Below are positions 35,639-43,979 of a DNA stretch of 64,000 bases, in pieces. The DNA lies in the NCBI RefSeq assembly GCF_002998925.1, contig NZ_CP027228.1:558001-622000 (forward strand), written 5' to 3'. The translations under genes and the position numbers were made by a program. Source of the stretch: Mogibacterium diversum. GTDB lineage: Bacteria > Bacillota > Clostridia > Peptostreptococcales > Anaerovoracaceae. Numbering within the stretch: the stretch's first letter is position 1; each line of letters begins with the position of its first letter. Below the pieces are notes generated by a model. That model did not search any database. It was not told the DNA's origin and worked only from the letters and a program-made list of their open reading frames with translations.

Positions 35639-37027
35639 TTAATGCACCTTCTCGTTTTTATCAATCCTGTTTAGATGTTCTTCTAGAATTTTTCTGACTT
35701 TTCGTGCCGGTGAAAGCGGATCAGTTCCATAAAGCAAAAATATGGTTTCCCCTTCTGTAAAATTCAACTCTTTTACGCAGTCAAGAGGATCCTTTACATA
35801 TCTAATATTTTCTTCTCTAACTCCAGCTGAAAGCAGTCTTAATTTAAAATCTAATCCTCTAGACCCTGTAGTAACTATAGTTTTAATTCTGTCATCTGCG
35901 AGTAGTTCAAAATCCGCATCATAAAGCCAGCACATATTTTCTGACCATGTGGCATCGTCTTGGAAGTTATTGTTGAATAATAGAAGTTCCTTATCTCCAG
36001 GCTGTGCTTCGATGTATTCAAACACTCTTGAGCTCGCATATGCATTTCTATCCTTACAAAGAACAGAACTTAATTTAATTCCACCAGCCTCAAATTCATT
36101 CAGTCTCTCTTTTGTTATATGAACGCTTCCTACAGCTTCTTTAATTTCATCCACTTTATAGTTTAATTCACTCAAAGTCGCTATAAGCGTTAATTCATTA
36201 TAAATATTGAAAATTCCATTATTAAACAGGTTAAATTTGCAGTTCTCACCTTCTAGAAATACGTTCATCGTCATGGAATCGATATTAACATCTGTGGCTA
36301 AATAATCAGCAGTAAATGATTTGAAATTACAATTTGGGCAATATGCCCTACCTATATTGCTGTATCTGTTTTTCGTATACATTAATTTCGAACTGCATAC
36401 TGGACAAATTGGGCAGTCGTCAATAAGATTCGTACAGCAATTTTTGTCGCTATCAAGTGATTCAATTCCGAAATAAACCTTGCTATTGTCAGGACACATC
36501 AGTGAAGATATAAGATCATCTGCATTTAAAATAAGTCTTGTAGATTTGTCAATATTAGCTTCAAGAATTGACCTCATGTATTCTGGATGTCCATTTCTCA
36601 TTATGGAATCACGAGACAAATTAGTAACCACGAGATAGTCGATATGTATAAATGGGAATATTCTTCTAGAAGATAGCTCGTCTATTTCAAAGACTGCTGT
36701 GTCATAGCTCTGTTTTCCAGCCAAATTTACACTATTTATGAGTGACGTTGTAATACCAGTGATCGTATTAGAACCAGCAGAATTATTAAGTACCTTCTCT
36801 CCTAAAAAAGTAAGGGCGTCATTAAGTAGATTAGAACATGTAGTTTTGCCATTAGTTCCAGTAATTCCGATTATCTTATCAGGTAGCTCAATATACTCAA
36901 GAAAATTAGGACATATTCTAATAGCAACTATACCAGGAAAGTTAGTGCCATTATGCCTAGTAATCTTAAGCGCAATAATAGATAGCTTTGCAATTAAGAG
37001 AGCGCAGAAAAAGCGCAATTTACCCAT
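35639..37027 (-). CDS. MurT-like Mur ligase family protein
   Basis: 462 aa. MurT architecture: N-terminal AKLSIIALK helix, Mur ligase centre with GTNGKTT and FEIDELSS, four-cysteine zinc ribbon (CPVC...CPNC, about 207-233), and a C-terminal domain with YDADFE. The canonical RDQxDRxGE motif reads RDSIMRNGH, and the KNPAG motif reads KDRNA. The NDxxADGRD segment is replaced by NNNFQDDATW. ATP binding looks intact, but the acceptor or nucleophile side differs from lipid II amidation enzymes. Forms an operon with the GatD-like and ATP-grasp genes. Substrate unknown. Confidence 0.83.
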   Translation of the reverse strand: MGKLRFFCALLIAKLSIIALKITRHNGTNFPGIVAIRICPNFLEYIELPDKIIGITGTNGKTTCSNLLNDALTFLGEKVLNNSAGSNTITGITTSLINSVNLAGKQSYDTAVFEIDELSSRRIFPFIHIDYLVVTNLSRDSIMRNGHPEYMRSILEANIDKSTRLILNADDLISSLMCPDNSKVYFGIESLDSDKNCCTNLIDDCPICPVCSSKLMYTKNRYSNIGRAYCPNCNFKSFTADYLATDVNIDSMTMNVFLEGENCKFNLFNNGIFNIYNELTLIATLSELNYKVDEIKEAVGSVHITKERLNEFEAGGIKLSSVLCKDRNAYASSRVFEYIEAQPGDKELLLFNNNFQDDATWSENMCWLYDADFELLADDRIKTIVTTGSRGLDFKLRLLSAGVREENIRYVKDPLDCVKELNFTEGETIFLLYGTDPLSPARKVRKILEEHLNRIDKNEKVH

Positions 37028-37074
37028 TTATTCGTGCCAACCTTTCTCCATTAGCATACAAGCTTAAGTGCGAA

Positions 37075-38109
37075 TTATTTGTATAGTTCATCTTTGAAGC
37101 TAGGGACAAGCTTTAAAATATCAGGAATAACACCGATTCTGCTAGGATTCTGATACGGAAGCTGCATGTAGTCATATGCAGTGTAATCATTTCCTTCAAC
37201 AATTTTAGGTCCTTTATTTGTAACAGCAACATCCCATCCTACATATCTCATCTCGGGAACCTTCGTTGCTGCTCGCAGAATCATTTCTTTAGCTTCCTTG
37301 AACAAAGGTACCTCATAATTTGTTAAATCATAGCCAGTGTCAGGGTGTTTTGTATATATCAAATCAGTATCGGTATTTCCGCTGTGAAAAGGGAAATGAA
37401 CAATCCCTGTTTCCAAATCTATTGGAGCATGAATACCGTGAACATCGATAAAACGACCATTTACGCCAAATTTCTGAGCGGCAAAGAATAAATGTGGTTC
37501 GTTGTCATCGCCTATAATTGTAATCATACGCATTGTATTAAGTGCAGGTTCATATACTTCACGAATCTTATCGTGATTTATTAGATACTCCTCAACAACT
37601 CCGAATCCCTTTTCTTTTATATAGTCATAGAATGCCTCAGCATTTTCGAAGTCTGACATTCTGATAATCTCGGCGCCCTTTCCGCATGAGAGATCAAGCA
37701 TTTTACCAAACCCAACTTCGTTTTCATTGTAAAAGCGTGTTGCCTCATCGAGATCACAATTAAGTGCATCAAGAAAATCTCTATCGATAAATTCTTTAAA
37801 CACTTCATCGAACTTGTTTTTATTATCAAAAATCTTTGCTTTTTCAGGATTGTTTAGAAAAGTAATTAATTTTTTGCTACGCATACGCGTCATGTACGTA
37901 TCACGCATTTTATCATCTAATTCATAAAAATGATAAGTTATGTAATCGTAATATCCACTACCGAATCGTCTGTAGCAGTGATATATATCTCTTATAATAC
38001 TAGATTTACTTTTTCCACATCTTCTATTAATTTCAGTAGCAACATCATTTAATTTTGAGAATCTCGCTCCCGAAAGCACCCTAAGTTTATAAAGAAAATT
38101 TGCACTCAT
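37075..38109 (-). CDS. Sugar-transfer-associated ATP-grasp protein
   Basis: 344 aa. The C-terminal two-thirds resembles the ATPgrasp_ST family (alpha-L-glutamate ligase-like). VVEEYLINHDKI leads into LNTMRMITIIGD, then IDLETGIVHFP, HPDTGYDL and a final GWDVAVTNKGPKIVEGND with the metal-binding Glu/Asn. The N-terminal ~100 residues are helical and basic. Such enzymes usually ligate a carboxylate to an amine and often lie in cell-surface polymer loci. First gene of a three-gene operon with its own promoter; SD GTGAGGTAG. Confidence 0.8.
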   Translation of the reverse strand: MSANFLYKLRVLSGARFSKLNDVATEINRRCGKSKSSIIRDIYHCYRRFGSGYYDYITYHFYELDDKMRDTYMTRMRSKKLITFLNNPEKAKIFDNKNKFDEVFKEFIDRDFLDALNCDLDEATRFYNENEVGFGKMLDLSCGKGAEIIRMSDFENAEAFYDYIKEKGFGVVEEYLINHDKIREVYEPALNTMRMITIIGDDNEPHLFFAAQKFGVNGRFIDVHGIHAPIDLETGIVHFPFHSGNTDTDLIYTKHPDTGYDLTNYEVPLFKEAKEMILRAATKVPEMRYVGWDVAVTNKGPKIVEGNDYTAYDYMQLPYQNPSRIGVIPDILKLVPSFKDELYK

Positions 38110-38139
38110 AACTCTACCTCACATAATTTAAGACATATA

Positions 38140-38168
38140 ATTTTATCACAAATATTACTATCTCTCAA
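38140..38168 (-). promoter_or_regulatory. Promoter of the ATP-grasp/MurT-like/GatD-like operon
   Basis: Minus strand: TTGAGA (38163-38168), 17-base spacer, TAAAAT (38140-38145), about 30 bases before the ATG. Confidence 0.7.
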
Positions 38169-38768
38169 TTATGGCCCTAGTTTATATTTATCTAAAAGCA
38201 CATTAACAGCGTCTTTCAAATGATCTACCGTCGAATTATTCTCTATGATATCAGATGCAAGTAGAGATTTTTCTTCATCGCTTAACTGCGAATCAATTAT
38301 TCTGGTAATCATTTCTGCATCAAGCCCATCCCGTTCAGCCACCCTTGCTATTCTTTTAGCTTCATCTGCTACGACTAACCAAACTGCATCAAAATCATCT
38401 TGCATATCATATTCAAATAGAAGTGGTGCCGCAACGAAAACAGCGCTCTTTCCTGATAGTTCATAGCCTTTTAAAATGCGATTAATAGTCTTGATAACAG
38501 ATTTAGTAACTATGTCCTCAAATTTTTGTTTCATTTCATTGTTACTAAATATAAGAGTGCGAATATATTCACGTGATAGCCCTTTTTCAATTGAAGCAAT
38601 ATCGGGTCCAAATACCTCGGCAATGCGTTCAATCGCACATCCCCCTGGACCTGTCATCTCACGCGATATCACATCGGCATCTACGACAGTAAACCCTAGA
38701 TATTCCAGGTAATTAGTAACGGCGGTTTTTCCCGAACCAATCCCCCCCGTAATGGCAATCCTTAACAT
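38169..38768 (-). CDS. coaE: Dephospho-CoA kinase
   Basis: 199 aa. P-loop GGIGSGKT at residues 8-15, DADVISREM for substrate, and PLLFEYDM. Final step of CoA synthesis. 12 bases downstream of polA, the usual polA-coaE pair (the mutM gene often between is absent). Confidence 0.96.
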   Translation of the reverse strand: MLRIAITGGIGSGKTAVTNYLEYLGFTVVDADVISREMTGPGGCAIERIAEVFGPDIASIEKGLSREYIRTLIFSNNEMKQKFEDIVTKSVIKTINRILKGYELSGKSAVFVAAPLLFEYDMQDDFDAVWLVVADEAKRIARVAERDGLDAEMITRIIDSQLSDEEKSLLASDIIENNSTVDHLKDAVNVLLDKYKLGP

Positions 38769-38780
38769 ATAATGAAGCCC

Positions 38781-41387
38781 CTATTTTAAATCATACCAAG
38801 TGCTACCAGTATGCATATCACATACCAGCTTAACCTTAAGTTCAAAAGCATTTTCCATATTACGTCTTAGCAATTCTTTGACTATTTCGAGCTCGTCATT
38901 AACCGCTTCAATAATTAATTCATCGTGAATTTGAAGAACCAGTTTTGATTTTAAGTTTCTATCCTTAAGCTCGAGATACACACTGTTCATTGCCAATTTG
39001 ATTATGTCGGCCGCACTTCCTTGAATAGGTGTATTCATTGCCAATCTATTTGCGAACTGACGATCCATATATTTACGTGAAGCAAATTCAGGAATCTGTC
39101 TAATGCGCCCCATTATTGTCTTTACAGCGTAGTCACGCTCACCTATTTTAATCTGTTCATCGAGATAAGCTTTGACAGACGTATGCTTTAAAAAGTAATC
39201 ATCGATATAACGCTGAGCTTCAGCTCTAGAAATCATGAGCTCTTCACTTAACCCGAATCCACTCATTCCATAAATAACCCCGAAATTTACCGCCTTTGCT
39301 CTAGATCTATCAAGCGGTGTTACTTGATCTAGTGGCACATTAAATACCCTCGACGCGGTTATCCGATGTATATCTTCGTTATTATTAAAAGCATTTATCA
39401 AAGATTCATCACCACTGAGCGCCGCTAATATTCTCAATTCAATCTGTGAATAATCCGCGCCTATGAATGTGTGATTCTCGTCACTAGTCACGAAAGCCTT
39501 TCTGATATAACGACCATATTCATCACGGATTGGAATATTTTGTAGATTAGGTTCAGTGCAGCTGATACGACCTGTAGCTGCAACAGTCTGGTTAAAATGC
39601 GGATGGATTTTGCCATCGTCAGCTATAAGAGCAATAAGGCCTTCTATGTATGTGCTTTTTAGCTTAGTGGCCTTTCTATACTCCAGAATATCATTAACTA
39701 TAGGCTGCTCGTCTCTCAGCTTCTCTAAAACATCTACCGATGTAGAGTATCCAGTCTTCTTTTTACCACGACCAGGATAAGGAATTCCCATATCTTCGAA
39801 TAATACCACACCCAGTTGTTTAGGCGATTTAATATTGAATGACTGTCCTGCTTTTTCATAAATTGAATTTTCCAAATCAATTATTCTTGCATCGAGCTCT
39901 ATTCCAACAGATTCTAGCACAGCCCTATCTACCTTCATGCCGATAGATTCCATAGCTGCCATAGTTTCAATAAGTGGAAGCTCACATTCTTCATATACAG
40001 TGGTGAGCCCATTCTCATCTATTCCTTTTTTCTGACCTTCATATACTTTTAATATATATAACAAATGAACGGAGTCATCAGTTGATTCATCAAAGGTAAA
40101 ATCAGTATACTTAACGAGCATTTTATCTAAGGAATATCTGCTTCTATTCGGATCTAAAAGATATTCTGCAACAAATGCATCATGTTTTATTCGTAAACCA
40201 TTTATATTATATTTAAGTAACGTATATATAAATGGTTTGATGTCATAGCAGATATACTCATATCGTCTACTTATAAGCGTTTCAATAGCCGAAGAAACGT
40301 TAAGCGGTGATAGTTCAATTTTAGTAATAATCTTCTCTTCAGCCGACAAGAGCGAAACACTATCAAGCATAGGCATGCTCGAGTGGTTATTATCTCCTTT
40401 AAACGTTATAACGACATCACTTCCTGAACTTACTCTGTCATAGAATTTTGAAGGATCTACATGATTATATTTAGAATATTCATCAAATATATTAGCGCCT
40501 GATTTCTTAATTTCTGTTACTGCTTCATGTTCTGATGAATCTAATTTTTTTATCAGACTATTAAATTCAAGACTTCTATATATATTGAGGAGTTCATCAT
40601 AGTTAGGCTTAACAAATTTTAAATCATCAAACTCGTAATCAAGTGGCACATCGCGTCTAATGGTAGCAAGCGACTTTGAAAGTGTTGCCATTTCTTTATT
40701 AGCCCTAACATTTTCACCAAGCTTACCTTTAATCTTATCAGCGTTCTCTAGAACACCTTCAACTGAACCGTATTCCTTAAGAAGAGCGATTCCTTTCTTT
40801 TCACCAATTCCGGGAACACCAGGAATATTATCGGATTTATCTCCCATGAGACCTTTTAGATCAATAAACTGCTTTGGAGTCAACGAATATCGATCTATCA
40901 TCGCAGCTTCATCATATATGTCAAATTCGGTCATACCCTTCTTATTGATTACGACCTTAGTATTCTTATCAATTAGCTGAAGTTCATCTTTGTCACCCGT
41001 AATTATGATTGACTCTATGCCTCTTCTCGAAGCTTCAGATGTAATTGTACCTATTAAATCATCTGCTTCGTATGTTTCCTTTTCGAAAACAGAAATATTC
41101 ATAGCATCTAGTACATCATGCATGAGAGGAATCTGGGAAAGAAGTTCAATCGGTGTCTGCTGTCTACCTGCTTTATATTCCTCATATTGTTTATGTCTAA
41201 ACGTCTTAGCCTTCATATCAAAGCAAACAGCAATGTAGTCAGGAGTATAATCGCCTAATATTTTATTAAGCATATTGATAAAGGCGTACACACCATGTGT
41301 GTACACCCCTTCTTTTGTCATCATTGGTCTCATGGCAAAATAAGCCCTAAAAAGCAAGCTGTTGCCATCGATTATTACAAGTCTCAT
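38781..41387 (-). CDS. polA: DNA polymerase I
   Basis: 868 aa. N-terminal 5' nuclease (residues 1-290) with YEADDLIGT and GDKDELQLI. The central domain (about 310-480) lacks the DxE motif of a proofreading exonuclease, so it should be inactive as in Bacillus. The polymerase carries motif A DYSQIELR, motif B RAKAVNFGVIYGMSGFGL and motif C IHDELI. Fills gaps and removes RNA primers. Confidence 0.98.
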   Translation of the reverse strand: MRLVIIDGNSLLFRAYFAMRPMMTKEGVYTHGVYAFINMLNKILGDYTPDYIAVCFDMKAKTFRHKQYEEYKAGRQQTPIELLSQIPLMHDVLDAMNISVFEKETYEADDLIGTITSEASRRGIESIIITGDKDELQLIDKNTKVVINKKGMTEFDIYDEAAMIDRYSLTPKQFIDLKGLMGDKSDNIPGVPGIGEKKGIALLKEYGSVEGVLENADKIKGKLGENVRANKEMATLSKSLATIRRDVPLDYEFDDLKFVKPNYDELLNIYRSLEFNSLIKKLDSSEHEAVTEIKKSGANIFDEYSKYNHVDPSKFYDRVSSGSDVVITFKGDNNHSSMPMLDSVSLLSAEEKIITKIELSPLNVSSAIETLISRRYEYICYDIKPFIYTLLKYNINGLRIKHDAFVAEYLLDPNRSRYSLDKMLVKYTDFTFDESTDDSVHLLYILKVYEGQKKGIDENGLTTVYEECELPLIETMAAMESIGMKVDRAVLESVGIELDARIIDLENSIYEKAGQSFNIKSPKQLGVVLFEDMGIPYPGRGKKKTGYSTSVDVLEKLRDEQPIVNDILEYRKATKLKSTYIEGLIALIADDGKIHPHFNQTVAATGRISCTEPNLQNIPIRDEYGRYIRKAFVTSDENHTFIGADYSQIELRILAALSGDESLINAFNNNEDIHRITASRVFNVPLDQVTPLDRSRAKAVNFGVIYGMSGFGLSEELMISRAEAQRYIDDYFLKHTSVKAYLDEQIKIGERDYAVKTIMGRIRQIPEFASRKYMDRQFANRLAMNTPIQGSAADIIKLAMNSVYLELKDRNLKSKLVLQIHDELIIEAVNDELEIVKELLRRNMENAFELKVKLVCDMHTGSTWYDLK

Positions 41388-41413
41388 AAGCTATTTCCTC
41401 TCATTAATCAAGC

Positions 41414-42748
41414 TTATTTACCGATAATTGAACGCGATGCCTTAAGTCCATAAGCATCAGTTGCCGCAAGCGCACCATCAATTACACTATACTGAAGAAT
41501 ATCTGTTGCAAGTGCTGCAAAAGCATCGAAATTAACTTCTACTTGATTTGTTGTCATTACAAATATTGCATCACCGTCAAGAGTCCCGTGAACTGGTTTT
41601 ATAGCCCGCGCAAAACCATCGTGCAAAATTGAAGCTAGCTTATTCGCTTGAGTTTTAGTTAGTTTGGCGTTAGTGATTAAGCACGATAACGTCGTGTTAA
41701 AAGGAACATCGTATCCCATCTCTTCAACTGGAATTGGTTCATGATCAGGTTCACCCTGTACACTGTCTTCTTTAAACAACGTGTCATGATGTTCAGAATT
41801 ACTCTCAAGCTCTGCACGAAGTTCTTTGATTTTAGACTCGATTTCATCAATCTCTGACCTACTGTCTTCTTTATTATCTTCAATTTCTTCGCTAACAGCT
41901 TCATAATCTGAAGTTTTGATAGTTTGTATATCTGCTGAATTTTGTTGATCAGTTATATCATGCTTAATAGATAATTCGTCAATTTCTGTGTTAACGTCTC
42001 CATCATCATCTACTTCGTTTGTAACAACTATTTCATCATTTTTAAATGGGTCACGAATGTCTGGTGCTTCCGGTCCGCCTTCTCCATGCACATGATTCTT
42101 CATCACTGAAATAGAGCCTTTAATGTATTCCTTATCTTTGCTTAAAAGTCCTGCAATTATGTTATTATTGCCGTTATAAACATCTCCAAAGGCATTGACA
42201 GCAGTAATTGCGCCGACTTCAAGAACATCATCAGAGCAAGCAAAAGTTCCAAGTGCGGATTTCATCGCTCTATCCATACCATAGAATTTGCCTACAGATG
42301 CACCTGTTCCTGCGCCATGATTTCCGTGATCAAAAATTCCTTCATATGCATTTATGCATGCTTGTGCTCCCATATTTAAATCAGGCCTGACATCGCCCGA
42401 GCCAACATCTAAGTCATAAAGAGAAGCTTGAGTAACTATAGGAACATTGCGTTCCCCTACCTTGAAGCCAATACCTTTTTCTTCGAGGTATTTCATTACT
42501 CCTGAACCTGCCTCAAGACCAAAAGCGCTTCCACCGCTCAAAACCACTGCGTTAACAGCCTGAACAGTATTTTCCGATTTTAGAAGGTCCGTCTCGCGAG
42601 TGGCTGGACCACCGCCCCTTACATCAACTCCAGCTACAGCACCATTCTCAGATATAATGACGGTACAACCAGTGCCTGCACTTTGATTTTCAGCATTGCC
42701 TAGTTTAAAGCCATCAATATCCCTTACATCAATTCTCTTAAAGCCCAT
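41414..42748 (-). CDS. P1 family (DmpA/S58-like) autoproteolytic peptidase with acidic insert
   Basis: 444 aa from the ATG at 42748 (AAAGG upstream); an earlier in-frame GTG has no site. Core motifs: AGTGCTVI, VVLSGGSAFGLEA, GNHGAGTGASVGK, and the self-cleavage/nucleophile segment NTTLSCLITNA. Relatives are about 320-340 aa. The excess is an acidic, Asp/Glu/Ser-rich stretch of ~120 residues (DNA 41708-42075) immediately before the cleavage site, with a possible coiled coil. Substrate unknown; DmpA-type enzymes are aminopeptidases on small or D-amino peptides. Confidence 0.87.
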   Translation of the reverse strand: MGFKRIDVRDIDGFKLGNAENQSAGTGCTVIISENGAVAGVDVRGGGPATRETDLLKSENTVQAVNAVVLSGGSAFGLEAGSGVMKYLEEKGIGFKVGERNVPIVTQASLYDLDVGSGDVRPDLNMGAQACINAYEGIFDHGNHGAGTGASVGKFYGMDRAMKSALGTFACSDDVLEVGAITAVNAFGDVYNGNNNIIAGLLSKDKEYIKGSISVMKNHVHGEGGPEAPDIRDPFKNDEIVVTNEVDDDGDVNTEIDELSIKHDITDQQNSADIQTIKTSDYEAVSEEIEDNKEDSRSEIDEIESKIKELRAELESNSEHHDTLFKEDSVQGEPDHEPIPVEEMGYDVPFNTTLSCLITNAKLTKTQANKLASILHDGFARAIKPVHGTLDGDAIFVMTTNQVEVNFDAFAALATDILQYSVIDGALAATDAYGLKASRSIIGK

Positions 42749-42829
42749 TCTCTGATACCTTTCGCTTATATTCTTACCTTCATACACGACAAAACAACAT
42801 GAACGATTTAATTTATATCAATTCAACAT

Positions 42830-42835
42830 ATTATA
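42830..42835 (-). promoter_or_regulatory. Probable -10 box of the P1 peptidase gene
   Basis: Perfect TATAAT on the minus strand 82 bases before the chosen ATG. The -35 (TTTAAT at 17 bases) is weak. Confidence 0.4.
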
Positions 42836-42866
42836 GCATGTAACAGACTTTAATTAAACAAAATTA

Positions 42867-42890
42867 AAGCCTCATCATACGATGAGGCTT
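42867..42890. terminator. Terminator of 6S RNA
   Basis: A 10-bp stem AAGCCTCATC/GATGAGGCTT with loop ATAC. On the minus strand it is followed by TTTAATTTTGTTT, on the plus strand by a TGTCTTTTTT tract, so it could work in both directions. It ends the 6S transcript and isolates it from the P1 peptidase gene. Confidence 0.75.
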
Positions 42891-42902
42891 GTCTTTTTTA
42901 GA

Positions 42903-43093
42903 AAAGATCCGAAATACCGTCATGCTCTTAATTGACGCCCTATCGATTGATAAGGTGGGTACTTCCTGTCGCTATTCAGTAATTTCTAAGTCTCCGGTAT
43001 ACCAGCTTAGCATATCGCCTAGAAGCGAACTCGGAATCCCGTGTAAGAAGTGTAGGTTCAATTAATGATACACAACGCATATCCCAGAACTTA
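42903..43093 (-). ncRNA. ssrS: 6S RNA
   Basis: About 190 nt. The ends pair (AAGTTCTGGGATAT near the 5' end with GTATTTCGGATCTT near the 3' end), leaving a large central bulge. The internal TTGAACCTACACTT, GCGATATGCTAAGC and CCGGAGACTTAG and the CCCACCT/ATAGGG segment match the Firmicutes 6S layout from memory. 6S RNA mimics an open promoter and holds sigma-A RNA polymerase in stationary phase. It has its own promoter and terminator, and fills most of the gene-free 42.75-43.18 kb stretch. Confidence 0.85.
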
Positions 43094-43100
43094 TATTTTG

Positions 43101-43128
43101 ATTATATTATCATAAAATCTAAATTCAA
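43101..43128 (-). promoter_or_regulatory. 6S RNA promoter
   Basis: Minus strand: TTGAAT (43123-43128), 16-base spacer, TATAAT (43101-43106), 7 bases before the predicted 5' end. Confidence 0.75.
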
Positions 43129-43135
43129 TACTTGA

Positions 43136-43170
43136 AATAAAAAACGAATAGTGATTTAACCACTATCCGT
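43136..43170 (-). terminator. yebC terminator
   Basis: Minus strand: ACGGATAGTG, loop GTTAAAT, CACTATTCGT, then TTTTTTATTT. It ends just 8 bases from the 6S -35 box. Confidence 0.85.
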
Positions 43171-43178
43171 TTAGGATT

Positions 43179-43904
43179 TTATTCCATATCAGGCAGGTCA
43201 CAGTTATAAGAAACTCTCTGCACATCATCATTATCATCAAGTGTATCAATTAGCTTATGAAGAGCCTTTATCGCAGACTCATCATCAACCTTTGATTCCA
43301 TTGATGGTATAAACTCTACTTCGGATTCAGCAATTTCATATCCTGCTGCCTTTAGTGCCTCAAGGACTGCATGATAATCAGTAGCTTCTGTTCTTACTTC
43401 GAAGTTATCCTGATTAACAATCATATCCTCAGCTCCTGCTTCAAGTGCTTCCATCATAACTGTATCCTCGTCAAGACTGTCAGTCTTCTCGATGAATATT
43501 ACACCTTTTCTAGAAAACATATAAGATACGCATCCTGGAGTGCCGAGATTTCCACCATTTTTATCAAATGTCGATCTTACAAATGCAGCTGTTCTATTTT
43601 TATTATCAGTTAGAGCTTCAACAATCACAGCGACACCAGATGGACCGTAACCTTCAAATAACAGTTCCTCATACGATTCGCCTGCTAACTCACCAGTACC
43701 TTTCTTGATAGCTCTATTAATATTATCATTAGGCATGCCTATAGCTTTTGCCTTATCTATTGCAACTCTAAGTGATGAGTTAAACTCAGGGTCGCCACCA
43801 TCCTTTGCTGCGACAATAATCTGTCTTGTATACTTCGTGAACATCGCTGCTCTTCTTGCATCCTGTGCAGATTTTCTACCTGCAATCGTACCATGTCTAC
43901 CCAC
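43179..43904 (-). CDS. yebC: YebC/TACO1 family protein
   Basis: 241 aa, three-domain YebC fold: GRHGTIAGRKSAQDARRA at the start, MPNDNINRAIKKGTGE, and EGYGPSGVAVIVEALTDN. Recent work links the family to translation of proline-rich stretches; older annotation calls it a transcriptional regulator. The start is GTG with a strong AAGGAGGT 6-7 bases upstream. Single-gene unit with its own promoter and terminator. Confidence 0.93.
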   Translation of the reverse strand: MGRHGTIAGRKSAQDARRAAMFTKYTRQIIVAAKDGGDPEFNSSLRVAIDKAKAIGMPNDNINRAIKKGTGELAGESYEELLFEGYGPSGVAVIVEALTDNKNRTAAFVRSTFDKNGGNLGTPGCVSYMFSRKGVIFIEKTDSLDEDTVMMEALEAGAEDMIVNQDNFEVRTEATDYHAVLEALKAAGYEIAESEVEFIPSMESKVDDESAIKALHKLIDTLDDNDDVQRVSYNCDLPDME

Positions 43905-43949
43905 AGGTGGACCTCCTTCTATTCATTTTACTATTAAATTTGCCGTAAT

Positions 43950-43979
43950 ATAATAGCATATCAAACTACTTCTTTTCAA
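43950..43979 (-). promoter_or_regulatory. yebC promoter
   Basis: Minus strand: TTGAAA (43974-43979), 18-base spacer, TATTAT (43950-43955). The -35 lies inside the last codons of the upstream activase gene. Confidence 0.6.
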
